Positions 16,104 through 23,508 of a stretch of 47,902 nt of DNA are shown here, in pieces. Numbering within the stretch: position 1 is the stretch's first letter; each line of letters opens with the position of its first letter. The position numbers were made by a program, and so were the translations under genes. The stretch comes from Thauera linaloolentis 47Lol = DSM 12138 (lineage in GTDB: Bacteria > Pseudomonadota > Gammaproteobacteria > Burkholderiales > Rhodocyclaceae), in assembly GCF_000310205.1 (NCBI RefSeq), contig NZ_AMXE01000023.1, positions 1 through 47,902 on the forward strand. Direction: 5' to 3'. Below the pieces are notes generated by a model that worked only from the letters and a program-made list of their open reading frames with translations, searched no databases and was not told the DNA's origin.

Positions 16104-18431
16104 TCAAACCTGCTGCGGCAGCGGGAGACGGTCGCCGTCCCCCCGCGCACCATAGCGCCGCAGCGACCAGAGCGCCAGCGCGAAGCACGCAACGACGCCG
16201 CCGATCCAGGCAAGCGACGAGGCCGGATGCTGCGCCCAAGTCGCGGCCTGGTAGAACAGGGTCGCGAGGCCATAGCCCAGCCCCGTCGTCCATGCGACGA
16301 CGAAGACCGTCCACCGCGCCCCCGATTCCTGAAAGACGGCCGCCGTCGCCGCCGTGCAGGGGAAGTACAGCAGAATGAACAACAGATAGGCGAACGCGCC
16401 CGCCGCGCCATCGAAACGCGCCACCATGGCGCCGAAGGTGCCCGTCGACACTTCCTGGTCCTCGGCCACCGCCCACTGGTCGCTCAGGTCGCCGACGTCG
16501 AGGCCGATCGGATCGGCCCAGGCGCCCAGCGCCTCGACGAGATTCTCGGGAATGGTGGCAAAGGCTGCGGCGATGCTCTCGCGCAGATCGAAGGCTTCTT
16601 CCTCGTCCGCCTCGCCGCCCGCGTCCTGGACCGCGAGCGCCGAGTAGGCAGCGTCGAGCGTGCCCACCACGGCCTCCTTGGCCAGCACGCCGGTGAAGAT
16701 GCCGACCGCGGCCGGCCAGTTTGCCTCGGTCAGCCCCATCGGCGCGAACGCGGGCGTGATGCTGCGCCCGACCGCGGCCAGCACCGAGGCATCGCTGTCC
16801 TCGTTGCCATAGCTGCCGTCGGTACCGACGGAGTTGAGCACGTTCAGCACCAACACCATCGGCACGATGACGCGCCCGGCGCGGATGATGAACCCCTTCA
16901 GGCGGTCCCAGGCATGGCGCAGTACGCCCTTGACCGTCGGCAGATGGTAGGGCGGCAGTTCCATGATGAAGGGCGTCGGCTCGCCCTTCAGCAGCGTGTT
17001 GCGCAGTACCAGCCCGGTGAGCACCGCCACCGCGATGCCGATCAGGTAGAGCGCGAAGACGACGTTCTGCCCGCCGGTGGGGAAGAACGCGGCGGCAAAC
17101 AGGACATAGACCGGCAGGCGCGCGCCGCAGGACATGAAGGGCGCCATCGCGATCGTCATCAGGCGGTCGCGGCGATGTTCCAGCGTGCGCGTCGCCATGA
17201 TGGCCGGCACCGTGCACCCGAAACCGACGATCAGGGGCACGAAGGATTTGCCCGGCAGGCCCACCCAGCGCATGAAGCGGTCCATGACGAAGGCCGCGCG
17301 CGCCATGTAGCCCGAATCCTCGAGCACCGACAGGAACAGGAACAGGAAGCCGATCACCGGGATGAAGGTGGCGACGACCTGGATGCCGCCGCCGATGCCC
17401 TGCGCCAGCAGCACCGTCAGCCATGCGGGCGAGCCCAGGCCGTCCAGCAGTTCGGCGAGGCCATCGACCACCAGCGCCCCGGTGAACTGGTCGAAGAAGT
17501 CGATGAAGGCACCGCCGATGTTGATGGTGAACAGGAACATCAGGTACATCATCAACAGGAAGATCGGGATGCCCAGCGCGCGGTTGAGGACGACGCGGTC
17601 GATGCGGTCCGTCATGTCGCGGCCGACACGGCCGCTGACCTCCACCGCTTGTCCGGCGACGCGGTTGGCGAGCCCGTAGCGGGCATCGGCGACCATGATG
17701 TCGATGTCCTCGCCCAGCGCGGCGCCATGCGCCTGCGCCTCGGCGGCGAGCGGAGCGCCAGCGGCGGCGCGCGCCAGATCGTCGCCTTCGAGCAGCCTGA
17801 CCGCGAGCCAGCGCGGCGACGTGCCGACGGTCTGCGCGGCGGCTTCGAGCCGGGGCACGAGCATGCCGAGCGCCTTTTCGAGTTCGGGCTGGTACTCGAC
17901 CTGCGCCGTCGCCGGCCTGCGCGCCTGCACCGCATCGCGGATCGCCGCTTTCAGCGCATCAATCCCCTCGCCCTCCGAGGCCACGACCGGAATCACCGGA
18001 CAGCCCAGATTGCGCGACAGCGCTTCGACGTCGATGCGCAGCCCCTTGTCGCGGGCGACATCGACCATGTTGAGCACGACCAGCAGCGGCACCCGCATCT
18101 CGGCGAGCTGGGTGGTGAGGTAGAGGTTGCGCTCGAGGTTGGCGGCATCGACGATGTTGACGATCAGCCCCGCCTCTGCGGCATGCACGTAATCGCGCGC
18201 CACGCTTTCATCGAGCGAAACCTCGCGGTCGACGACGTCCAGCGAGTAGGTTCCCGGCAGGTCGACGACCTCGAAACGCAGGCCATCCTGGCGGTACTCG
18301 CCGCTTTTCTTCTCGACCGTTACGCCGGGCCAGTTGCCGACGCGCTGGCGCGATCCGGTCAGTGCGTTGAACAGCGTGGTCTTGCCGCAGTTCGGGTTGC
18401 CCACCAGGGCGATGACGTATTCGTTATTCAT
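16104..18431 (-). CDS. feoB: Ferrous iron transporter FeoB
   Basis: About 775 aa, normal for FeoB. The N-terminal G domain has G1 GNPNCGKT (about 11-19), G2 GVTVE, G3 DLPG and G4 NMVD, then the helical GDI domain and a membrane domain with two Gate repeats; the conserved SCGARLPVYVL is present and the second Gate region (LAKEAVVGTLDAAYSA) follows. Imports Fe(II) across the inner membrane. ATG at 18431 overlaps the feoA TGA by one base; a GTG at 18434 is an alternative. Flanked by feoA and feoC in the classical order, here extended upstream by a candidate ferrosome cluster. Confidence 0.97.
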   Translation of the reverse strand: MNNEYVIALVGNPNCGKTTLFNALTGSRQRVGNWPGVTVEKKSGEYRQDGLRFEVVDLPGTYSLDVVDREVSLDESVARDYVHAAEAGLIVNIVDAANLERNLYLTTQLAEMRVPLLVVLNMVDVARDKGLRIDVEALSRNLGCPVIPVVASEGEGIDALKAAIRDAVQARRPATAQVEYQPELEKALGMLVPRLEAAAQTVGTSPRWLAVRLLEGDDLARAAAGAPLAAEAQAHGAALGEDIDIMVADARYGLANRVAGQAVEVSGRVGRDMTDRIDRVVLNRALGIPIFLLMMYLMFLFTINIGGAFIDFFDQFTGALVVDGLAELLDGLGSPAWLTVLLAQGIGGGIQVVATFIPVIGFLFLFLSVLEDSGYMARAAFVMDRFMRWVGLPGKSFVPLIVGFGCTVPAIMATRTLEHRRDRLMTIAMAPFMSCGARLPVYVLFAAAFFPTGGQNVVFALYLIGIAVAVLTGLVLRNTLLKGEPTPFIMELPPYHLPTVKGVLRHAWDRLKGFIIRAGRVIVPMVLVLNVLNSVGTDGSYGNEDSDASVLAAVGRSITPAFAPMGLTEANWPAAVGIFTGVLAKEAVVGTLDAAYSALAVQDAGGEADEEEAFDLRESIAAAFATIPENLVEALGAWADPIGLDVGDLSDQWAVAEDQEVSTGTFGAMVARFDGAAGAFAYLLFILLYFPCTAATAAVFQESGARWTVFVVAWTTGLGYGLATLFYQAATWAQHPASSLAWIGGVVACFALALWSLRRYGARGDGDRLPLPQQV

Positions 18432-18658
18432 CACAGTTTCTCGACAGTCAGTGCGTCCGCCTCACCCTTGCGCAGGGTCAGCGCGAAACCGCGCACCCGG
18501 ATCTCGACCGGATCGCCCATCGGCGCGACCCGCATCACCAGCAGCTCGGCCCCTGGCGTCAAGCCCATCGACAGGAGCTTGCGGCGGTAAGGCCCTCCCG
18601 TGTCCGCAAAACCGCACACCTTGGCGCGGTCCCCTACTGCAAGTTGCTTGAGCATCAT
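18431..18658 (-). CDS. feoA: FeoA (SH3-like), feoB-proximal copy
   Basis: 75 aa, single FeoA domain: LKQLAVGDRAKVCGF, RRKLLSMGLTPGAELLVMRVAPMGDPVEIRVRG and FALTLRKGEA, the standard signature. FeoA binds the cytoplasmic part of FeoB and is needed for Fe(II) uptake. Two consecutive ATG codons at 18658/18655. Stop overlaps the feoB start. Confidence 0.93.
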   Translation of the reverse strand: MMLKQLAVGDRAKVCGFADTGGPYRRKLLSMGLTPGAELLVMRVAPMGDPVEIRVRGFALTLRKGEADALTVEKL

Positions 18659-18693
18659 CTGGCGTACTCCAATCGAATCGGGGGTGGCGCGGC

Positions 18694-18945
18694 TCAGTCC
18701 TGAAGCCGCGCCACCAGGATCTTGTGTGCCATGCCGCCGCCCAGCGCGAAACGCATCTCGCCGCGCCCGACGACCAGGCCGGCTCCCTGGCGCTGGCGCA
18801 CGACCAGTTCGCTGCCGACGTTGAGGCCCAGCTCCGCGACGCGCAGGGCCATGCCCGTCCCGCCGAGGATGGAGACGACGCGGACGGTTTCTCCTTCGCC
18901 CGCCATGGAAAGCGGGAAGGCGGCAGAGGGGCTCGGGGCAGTCAT
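18694..18945 (-). CDS. Second FeoA-domain protein
   Basis: 83 aa. FeoA/SH3-like domain (RVVSILGGTGMALRVAELGLNVGSELVVRQRQGAGLVV) with a longer N-terminal leader than the neighbouring feoA. ATG at 18945 overlaps the P-type ATPase stop by 4 bp; 35 bp separate it from the next feoA. Tandem FeoA genes are known in some feo operons; this copy is coupled to the ATPase gene and could serve it or form a hetero-oligomer with FeoA. Confidence 0.88.
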   Translation of the reverse strand: MTAPSPSAAFPLSMAGEGETVRVVSILGGTGMALRVAELGLNVGSELVVRQRQGAGLVVGRGEMRFALGGGMAHKILVARLQD

Positions 18946-21086
18946 GCGGATACCTTCTTCTGGTGTATGGCTGGCGCCTTTCTCGCACGGCGCCCGCGCG
19001 GCAACCCGGCGCCCGCGAGCGCACGCAGCAGGATGGCGATGGTGCTGCCGTTGTGCAGCGCAGACGCGGCAACCGGCGTCAGCCAGCCGAAGGCGGCGGC
19101 CGACAGGATCGTCGTGTTGAGGCCGACGGTAAGCTTGAAATTGCTGTCGATCAGCCGGCGCGTCGCCATCGACAGCGCCTTCGCATCCGCCACGCGCGCG
19201 ATGTCGTCCTCCAGCAGCGCGACGTCCGAGGCAAGCCGCGCGATGTCGGCGCCGTTGTGCATCGAGATGCCGACATGCGCGCCGCTCAGCGCGGGCGCAT
19301 CGTTGACACCGTCGCCGACGAAGGCGATGCGCGCGCCCTGCGCCGCCAGTTCCTGCAGGATGCGGGCCTTGTCCTGCGGCATCAGCCCGGCATGGAACTC
19401 GTCCAGCCCCAGTTCTCCGGCCATCACGCGCGCGCGCTCGGGATGGTCCCCGGTGAGCATCAGCACCCGTTTCACGCCGAGCCGCCGCAGGCGCCGTACG
19501 GTGGCGGCACTGTTGGCACGCAGGCCGTCGCGCAGGGCGATGACACCGAGCAGTTCGCCGCCGAAGCCGATGTAGAGCAGGGTCTTGCCGTCGAGATGCA
19601 GGCGCTCGATGATCTCGCGCTGCTTCCAGGTGGAAATCCCTTCGTCGTCCTCGATGAAGTGGCGCGAGCCGACGACGATGCGCCGCCCCTCGATGACGCT
19701 GGCGACGCCATGGGCAACGATGAATTCGACCTCTTTGTGGTCGAAGTGATGCGGATTGTCCAGGCGCCGCGAGGCCTCGACGACCGCCAGGGCCAGCGGA
19801 TGGAAATAGTGCTCTTCCACCGAGGCGGCCAGGTTGATGAGGTCTTCCGGCGAGTAGCCGGCCTTGAAGGCGATCGAGTCGGTCACCTCCAGCTTGCCGG
19901 TGCTCAGGGTGCCGGTCTTGTCGAACACGAAGGTGTCGGCCTCCGCCAGGCGTTCGAGCGCCTTCGCCCCCTTGACCAGCATGCCCGATTTGCCGGCCTC
20001 GTACATCGCGGCCTTGAAGGCGACCGGCGTCGACAGCTTGAGCGCGCAAGAATAGTCGGCCTGCAGCACCGCCGCCACCCGTTCCCAGTCGCGCGACACC
20101 AGCCAGGTGGCACCGGCCAGGCCCAGCACCATCGGCACCAGGCGATCCGCCATGCGCGAGGCTTCGAGCTGGGTGGCACTCTTCGCCGCCAGCGAATGCT
20201 CGACGAAATCCGCGATCCGCGCGGCCGCAGCCTGGGCGCCGACCCTTTCGGCATAGATGCGCAGGCGGCCCTCCTCGACCAGCGTGCCGGACAGCACGGC
20301 ATCGCCGCGCCGGCGCGCGACCGGCACGCTTTCGCCGGTCATCGTCGCTTCGTTGACCATGGCCTCGCCGCCAAGCACGGTGCCATCGACCGGAATCACC
20401 CGCCCGGTGGCGGCGATGACGGTATCGCCCACCCTGACCTCGGCGGCATCCAGCTGTATTTCGGCGCCATCGCGCTCGACCCAGATCTCGCCCACGTCCG
20501 GCTTCAGCAGATGCTTGAGCAAGTCGTCGGAACGGCGCTCGATCGAGGCTTCCAGATACTCGCCCAGGGCAAGCAGGAAGGACGTCATGTTCGCCGCGAG
20601 ATAGTCTTTGCGTCCGATCGAGATCGCGACCGCCATCGCTTCGAGCACGTGCGAGGTGACGCCTTTCTCGAGGAAATCGTCGACCGCCTCGCCCAGCAGC
20701 GGAATCGCCGTGCCCAGCGCGACCGGCGCCTGCAGCCCAGGCTGCAGCGAGCGTGTGGCGAGCAGCGTCGCCGCGCTCAGCGCCACCGGGGCGGCACTGG
20801 GCTCGCCGTCACGCATGGCGCTTTTCTGCCCCTGCATGGGCGCCATGCGCAGGATGTCGATTGCGAGGCGCTCGGCTGTCGTGGCCGCAGCATCGAATTC
20901 GACCACCAACGAACGGGCAGCCGGATTGACCCGCGCCTTGTCCACGCCGGCAATGACCACCACCGCCCGTTCGATGGCACGCGCGTCCAGCGGCGCGCCA
21001 GGGTGGCAGGTGTAGCGCCAGCGCGCACGGCCACGGGTGGCATGGATGGGTTCGAGCGCGGACACCCAGCCGGCGGTACTCATCAT
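18942..21086 (-). CDS. P1B-type ATPase with SCA motif (FezB-like, candidate ferrosome ATPase)
   Basis: 714 aa. An N-terminal HMA-like region without CxxC (about residues 18-80) precedes the ATPase core: TGES at 250-253, DKTGT phosphorylation site at 389-393, P1B HP dipeptide at 429-430, GDGVNDAPAL hinge at 591-600. The ion-binding helix has S346-C347-A348-L349-K350-L-S-T-P rather than CPC, CPH, SPC or TPC. From memory this SCALK type is the P1B-6 subgroup, to which the ferrosome protein FezB belongs; its metal is thought to be iron. Two start ATGs (21086, 21083) overlap the preceding stop, and the stop overlaps feoA. In Fez systems the ATPase sits in the membrane of an intracellular iron granule; that role here is inference from motif and neighbours. 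Confidence 0.85.
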   Translation of the reverse strand: MMSTAGWVSALEPIHATRGRARWRYTCHPGAPLDARAIERAVVVIAGVDKARVNPAARSLVVEFDAAATTAERLAIDILRMAPMQGQKSAMRDGEPSAAPVALSAATLLATRSLQPGLQAPVALGTAIPLLGEAVDDFLEKGVTSHVLEAMAVAISIGRKDYLAANMTSFLLALGEYLEASIERRSDDLLKHLLKPDVGEIWVERDGAEIQLDAAEVRVGDTVIAATGRVIPVDGTVLGGEAMVNEATMTGESVPVARRRGDAVLSGTLVEEGRLRIYAERVGAQAAAARIADFVEHSLAAKSATQLEASRMADRLVPMVLGLAGATWLVSRDWERVAAVLQADYSCALKLSTPVAFKAAMYEAGKSGMLVKGAKALERLAEADTFVFDKTGTLSTGKLEVTDSIAFKAGYSPEDLINLAASVEEHYFHPLALAVVEASRRLDNPHHFDHKEVEFIVAHGVASVIEGRRIVVGSRHFIEDDEGISTWKQREIIERLHLDGKTLLYIGFGGELLGVIALRDGLRANSAATVRRLRRLGVKRVLMLTGDHPERARVMAGELGLDEFHAGLMPQDKARILQELAAQGARIAFVGDGVNDAPALSGAHVGISMHNGADIARLASDVALLEDDIARVADAKALSMATRRLIDSNFKLTVGLNTTILSAAAFGWLTPVAASALHNGSTIAILLRALAGAGLPRGRRARKAPAIHQKKVSA

Positions 21087-21535
21087 GCGTCTCCGTGACG
21101 CTCCGCCTCGACTTCGGCGCGGATGTCGGCCATCTGCTCCTTCATTTCCTCGAAGCCGCCCGCCACGCCGGTGTACAGCTTCATCGCCGACTTGACGATC
21201 TTGCCGCGCAGTTCCTCGTCGCTCAGCACCCAGGCCGCCGCCGCGCCGATCAGCGCACCAAGCAGGAACTGCTCGGTGTTGCCCGTGCGCAGGAAGGCCG
21301 GCATGCCCTGCAACAAACCGCCATCGAGCCCGGCCGGCTGCTGCGGCGGAACGGCAGTGCCATAGGCATTCTGCCCCATGCCTTGCGCAAAGCCCTGCGC
21401 GAACCCGGCGTCGGCCGCCATGCCGCCCATCGTTCCATACTGCGCATAGGGCGACGGGCCGCCCGGCGCCTGGTATGCGCCGTCCTGGGTTGCCCTGCCG
21501 CCGTTTCCGCGATGTTTCCTGTGCTTCTTAGCCAT
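21083..21535 (-). CDS. Small Gly/Gln-rich membrane protein (YtxH/DUF5132-like), possible Fez accessory
   Basis: 150 aa. Basic N-terminus (MAKKHRKHRG), a Gly/Pro/Gln-rich low-complexity region (about 20-90, with FAQGFAQGMGQ repeats), one hydrophobic segment FLLGALIGAAAAWVL (about 104-118), then an amphipathic charged helix SDEELRGKIVKSAMKLY...FEEMKEQMADIRAEVEAE. A single membrane anchor with a long amphipathic helix fits a structural protein of a membrane compartment. Overlaps the ATPase start and the preceding gene by a few bp. I recognise only a loose likeness to YtxH or DUF5132 proteins. Confidence 0.75.
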   Translation of the reverse strand: MAKKHRKHRGNGGRATQDGAYQAPGGPSPYAQYGTMGGMAADAGFAQGFAQGMGQNAYGTAVPPQQPAGLDGGLLQGMPAFLRTGNTEQFLLGALIGAAAAWVLSDEELRGKIVKSAMKLYTGVAGGFEEMKEQMADIRAEVEAERHGDA

Positions 21536-21869
21536 CTTCCCTCTCCTGTTCGGCCTGCGCCGGATCGCGCAGCAATCGTTCTATGAGCAGCACGCCCGCG
21601 GCACCGGCTGCAGCCACGGCCAGCATCCTTGTGTAGTCCTGCCGGCGGAAGGCGGAGGCGGCCTGGCTTCCCGCCGCCAGCGCCGCGCCGCCCTGCAATG
21701 CATGGCGCAGCACGCGCTTCATTTCCGCTGGCGACGCGGGCGAAGGGCGGTCCTGGAATGCCGACAGGCAGCCTGCCGCGACGAAACCCTGGGCAAAAGC
21801 TCCGCTCGTGGCCCGCAGCGGCAGGCCGGCCGGCGCCTGGGGGGCATAGGACATGATCGGGTTTCTCAT
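21528..21869 (-). CDS. Small hydrophobic protein of the candidate ferrosome cluster
   Basis: 113 aa. Ala/Gly-rich with moderately hydrophobic helical stretches (TSGAFAQGFVAAGCL, LQGGAALAAGSQAASAF, LAVAAAGAAGVLLIERLL). No family recognised. The SGAFAQGFVAAG element echoes the FAQGFAQGMG element of the downstream neighbour, suggesting the two share an ancestral segment. Overlaps neighbours by 4-8 bp on both sides, so it is translated as part of the cluster. Confidence 0.65.
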   Translation of the reverse strand: MRNPIMSYAPQAPAGLPLRATSGAFAQGFVAAGCLSAFQDRPSPASPAEMKRVLRHALQGGAALAAGSQAASAFRRQDYTRMLAVAAAGAAGVLLIERLLRDPAQAEQEREDG

Positions 21870-22231
21870 GATTCGGCTTCCCTGCCATCCGCCGCCGGCG
21901 CGGCCGCAGGTTTGGCCTTCCTGGCCCTCGGGGCGCGCTTCCTGGGCGCGGAGGCCGGTTTCTCTGCCTGCGCCGGCTCATTCTGCACAGTGTCATCACC
22001 CGCCGTTCGGGTGTCGGCCGCTACCTCTGCAGCCGCTTCGCCGGTATCCGCCGCGAGGTGCTTGCGCGCACGCGCCGATGCGCTCTCGATGGCTTCGAGG
22101 CTGGACACCGTGACGCCGCGCAGCGTGTCCTGGGCCTTCTCCAGGCCAGCCTTGGTCTTGTCGGTCTTGAGCAGGCGGAGCGCGACTGCGCCAGTCAGCA
22201 CCCCTGCGACAAAGGGAAACAGCGGGAACAT
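21866..22231 (-). CDS. Single-span membrane protein with basic Ala/Lys tail
   Basis: 121 aa. An N-terminal hydrophobic segment (MFPLFPFVAGVLTGAVALRLL), a conserved-looking helix (KTDKTKAGLEKAQDTLRGVTVSSLEAIESASARARKHL), then a low-complexity acidic portion and a very basic tail (APRKRAPRARKAKPAAA). The tail could bind nucleic acid, phosphate polymers or acidic surfaces. No family recognised with certainty. Only 1 bp separates it from the ferritin-like gene upstream. Confidence 0.7.
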   Translation of the reverse strand: MFPLFPFVAGVLTGAVALRLLKTDKTKAGLEKAQDTLRGVTVSSLEAIESASARARKHLAADTGEAAAEVAADTRTAGDDTVQNEPAQAEKPASAPRKRAPRARKAKPAAAPAADGREAES

Positions 22232-22232
22232 G

Positions 22233-22928
22233 TCAGTTCTCCTTGTGATGGCGGCCGATCCTGCCTTTCAACAGGTAGACGCCTGCGCCGCCCGCGACCA
22301 TGCCGGCCAGCATGGCGGGGTGTGCTTGGCGCAGAAGCGGACTGATGACACCGAGCGGCCCGACATACGGCCCGAGCTGCGAGAAGGCGCTTTCGAGAAA
22401 GTCGGACAGCGGGCCGTGGCGGACGTAAGCCTGCTGGGACGGAATGCCGTGTGCGGCGTGATAGGTTTCCTGCGCCTGCGCCGCAACGGCCGCCTGGCGG
22501 AAAGCCGGCAGATGATTCTGCAATGCCGCGGCCTGCAGGTTCTGGAACACCCTGCGCACCTCGGGTTCGGCGACTTGCGTCAGCAGGTAGGCATACAGTT
22601 GCACATTGGCGATCTCGCCCACCACGGCACGCTGGCAGTTCGCCAACCAGGTCGGCTCGACCGTGGTCTCCCGTGCAAAGGGGTCGAGCGGCCGCGGAAT
22701 GCCGAAGCGCTCGCACAGCCCGAGCAAGGCGGCCACATGCTGCTCTTCCGAGCGCAGGATGTTGGTGAACGGCGGACGTTCGCCGAAGGCCTCGATCACC
22801 CGCGCGTAGAAACTGCGGGCCGCATATTCGTCATAGAGTGCGATCCGGACCGCCTGGTGTGCAGCGGGAAACGGCGCAGCGGGATCGACACGCTGCGTGC
22901 GCAGGATCAGTTCGTCATAGTTTTGCAT
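22233..22928 (-). CDS. Ferritin-like diiron-type protein with C-terminal membrane anchor
   Basis: 231 aa. The four-helix pattern resembles DUF2202-type ferritin-like proteins: E34 in LYDEYAARSFY, E61/E62-x-H64 in RSEEQHV, E105 in GEIANVQLY and H139 in LQNHLPAF. The last motif in relatives is typically ENH; here it is QNH, so one carboxylate ligand may be missing. After about residue 150 comes a spacer and a hydrophobic segment (AMLAGMVAGGAGVYLLKG) with a basic end. Iron oxidation or storage at a membrane surface is the likely role. Start ATG 22928 overlaps the upstream gene by 14 bp. Confidence 0.8.
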   Translation of the reverse strand: MQNYDELILRTQRVDPAAPFPAAHQAVRIALYDEYAARSFYARVIEAFGERPPFTNILRSEEQHVAALLGLCERFGIPRPLDPFARETTVEPTWLANCQRAVVGEIANVQLYAYLLTQVAEPEVRRVFQNLQAAALQNHLPAFRQAAVAAQAQETYHAAHGIPSQQAYVRHGPLSDFLESAFSQLGPYVGPLGVISPLLRQAHPAMLAGMVAGGAGVYLLKGRIGRHHKEN

Positions 22929-23253
22929 TGCCGATCTCCAGATAGGTATCGCGCAAGATGCGTTCGAGGATCTCAGCCGCATCCGAGGCGATACCGCCCA
23001 GCAGGTCAGCCCATGCCCGCTCCGGGATGACGATGGGGTCGTAATGCACGGTGCAGGAGCGTGCCAGCAGGTTTACCTGGACAGAATCGATACCGGGAGC
23101 CCGGTCGAGCAGAGACTGGAATGCACGCGCCTGCGCACGGGGCACATCGACGGATACGGCCCGGCTTTCGAGCTTGAGCCGAATGCGCCCACGAATGTGG
23201 TGGGCAATGCACACATCGTCCAGAAAGCTGCGTAACTTTTCAAAATCAGGCAT
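22915..23253 (-). CDS. Small HMA-like protein, first gene of candidate ferrosome/feo operon
   Basis: 112 aa, cytoplasmic. Ferredoxin-like fold pattern: HHIRGRIRLKLESRAV, LLDRAPGIDSVQVNLLARSCTVHYDP, with no CxxC motif; it resembles the domain at the N-terminus of the P-type ATPase and the protein at 14788. Followed by a helical end (AWADLLGGIASDAAEILERIL). Start chosen at ATG 23253, which has GGAG 6 nt upstream; an extended frame to 23355 lacks such a site. Probably interacts with the ATPase or metal cargo. It lies about 190 nt downstream of the predicted transcription start. Confidence 0.75.
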   Translation of the reverse strand: MPDFEKLRSFLDDVCIAHHIRGRIRLKLESRAVSVDVPRAQARAFQSLLDRAPGIDSVQVNLLARSCTVHYDPIVIPERAWADLLGGIASDAAEILERILRDTYLEIGNAKL

Positions 23254-23441
23254 CGGATTCTCCAGCTCGGCCTTCCCCGCGAGTTCCCCGGAAAGCAATG
23301 CAGACGGCCAGCGCTTCACCCCGGGAGAATCCCGAAGGTGGTTCCTGGCTGGCAAACTCGGCTGGCTACACGAACCGACTCGAACGGAACGAAACAGGCA
23401 TCCGCCTTTTCATGCGCGGGAAAGCTGCCTTCCTTAGCGTA

Positions 23442-23490
23442 TGTCATCACTATACTCCGACCTCTCAATCACCGATCTGACGCACGTCAA
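23442..23490 (-). promoter_or_regulatory. FNR/CRP-type class II promoter of the fez-like/feo operon
   Basis: On the minus strand a dyad TTGACGTGCGTCAG (23490-23477) is followed by TATAGT (23454-23449). If transcription starts at 23442 the dyad is centred exactly at -41.5 and TATAGT occupies -12 to -7, the textbook geometry of an FNR-activated class II promoter. The half-sites TTGAC/GTCAG fit FNR/DNR-family sites (TTGAT-N4-ATCAA) with C/G at the variable position. Implies anaerobic induction of the operon. Confidence 0.7.
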
Positions 23491-23508
23491 GCTTTGCTAC
23501 GGCGTCGT

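Noticed and set aside
16227-18590. 787-codon open frame antisense to FeoB
   Set aside because: Shadow frame with no recognisable domain; FeoB on the minus strand has all G motifs and membrane helices.
18963-21098. 711-codon open frame antisense to the P-type ATPase
   Set aside because: A GC-bias shadow: the protein is low-information, rich in Arg, His, Gly and Asp, with no domain, while the opposite strand encodes a complete ATPase with all motifs.
21250-21999. Alternative 249-codon minus-strand frame across the small membrane-protein genes
   Set aside because: Crosses two overlapping genes in a third frame, rich in Arg/Pro/Ala, with no signal or RBS; the shorter frames have starts and stops coupled like the rest of the operon.
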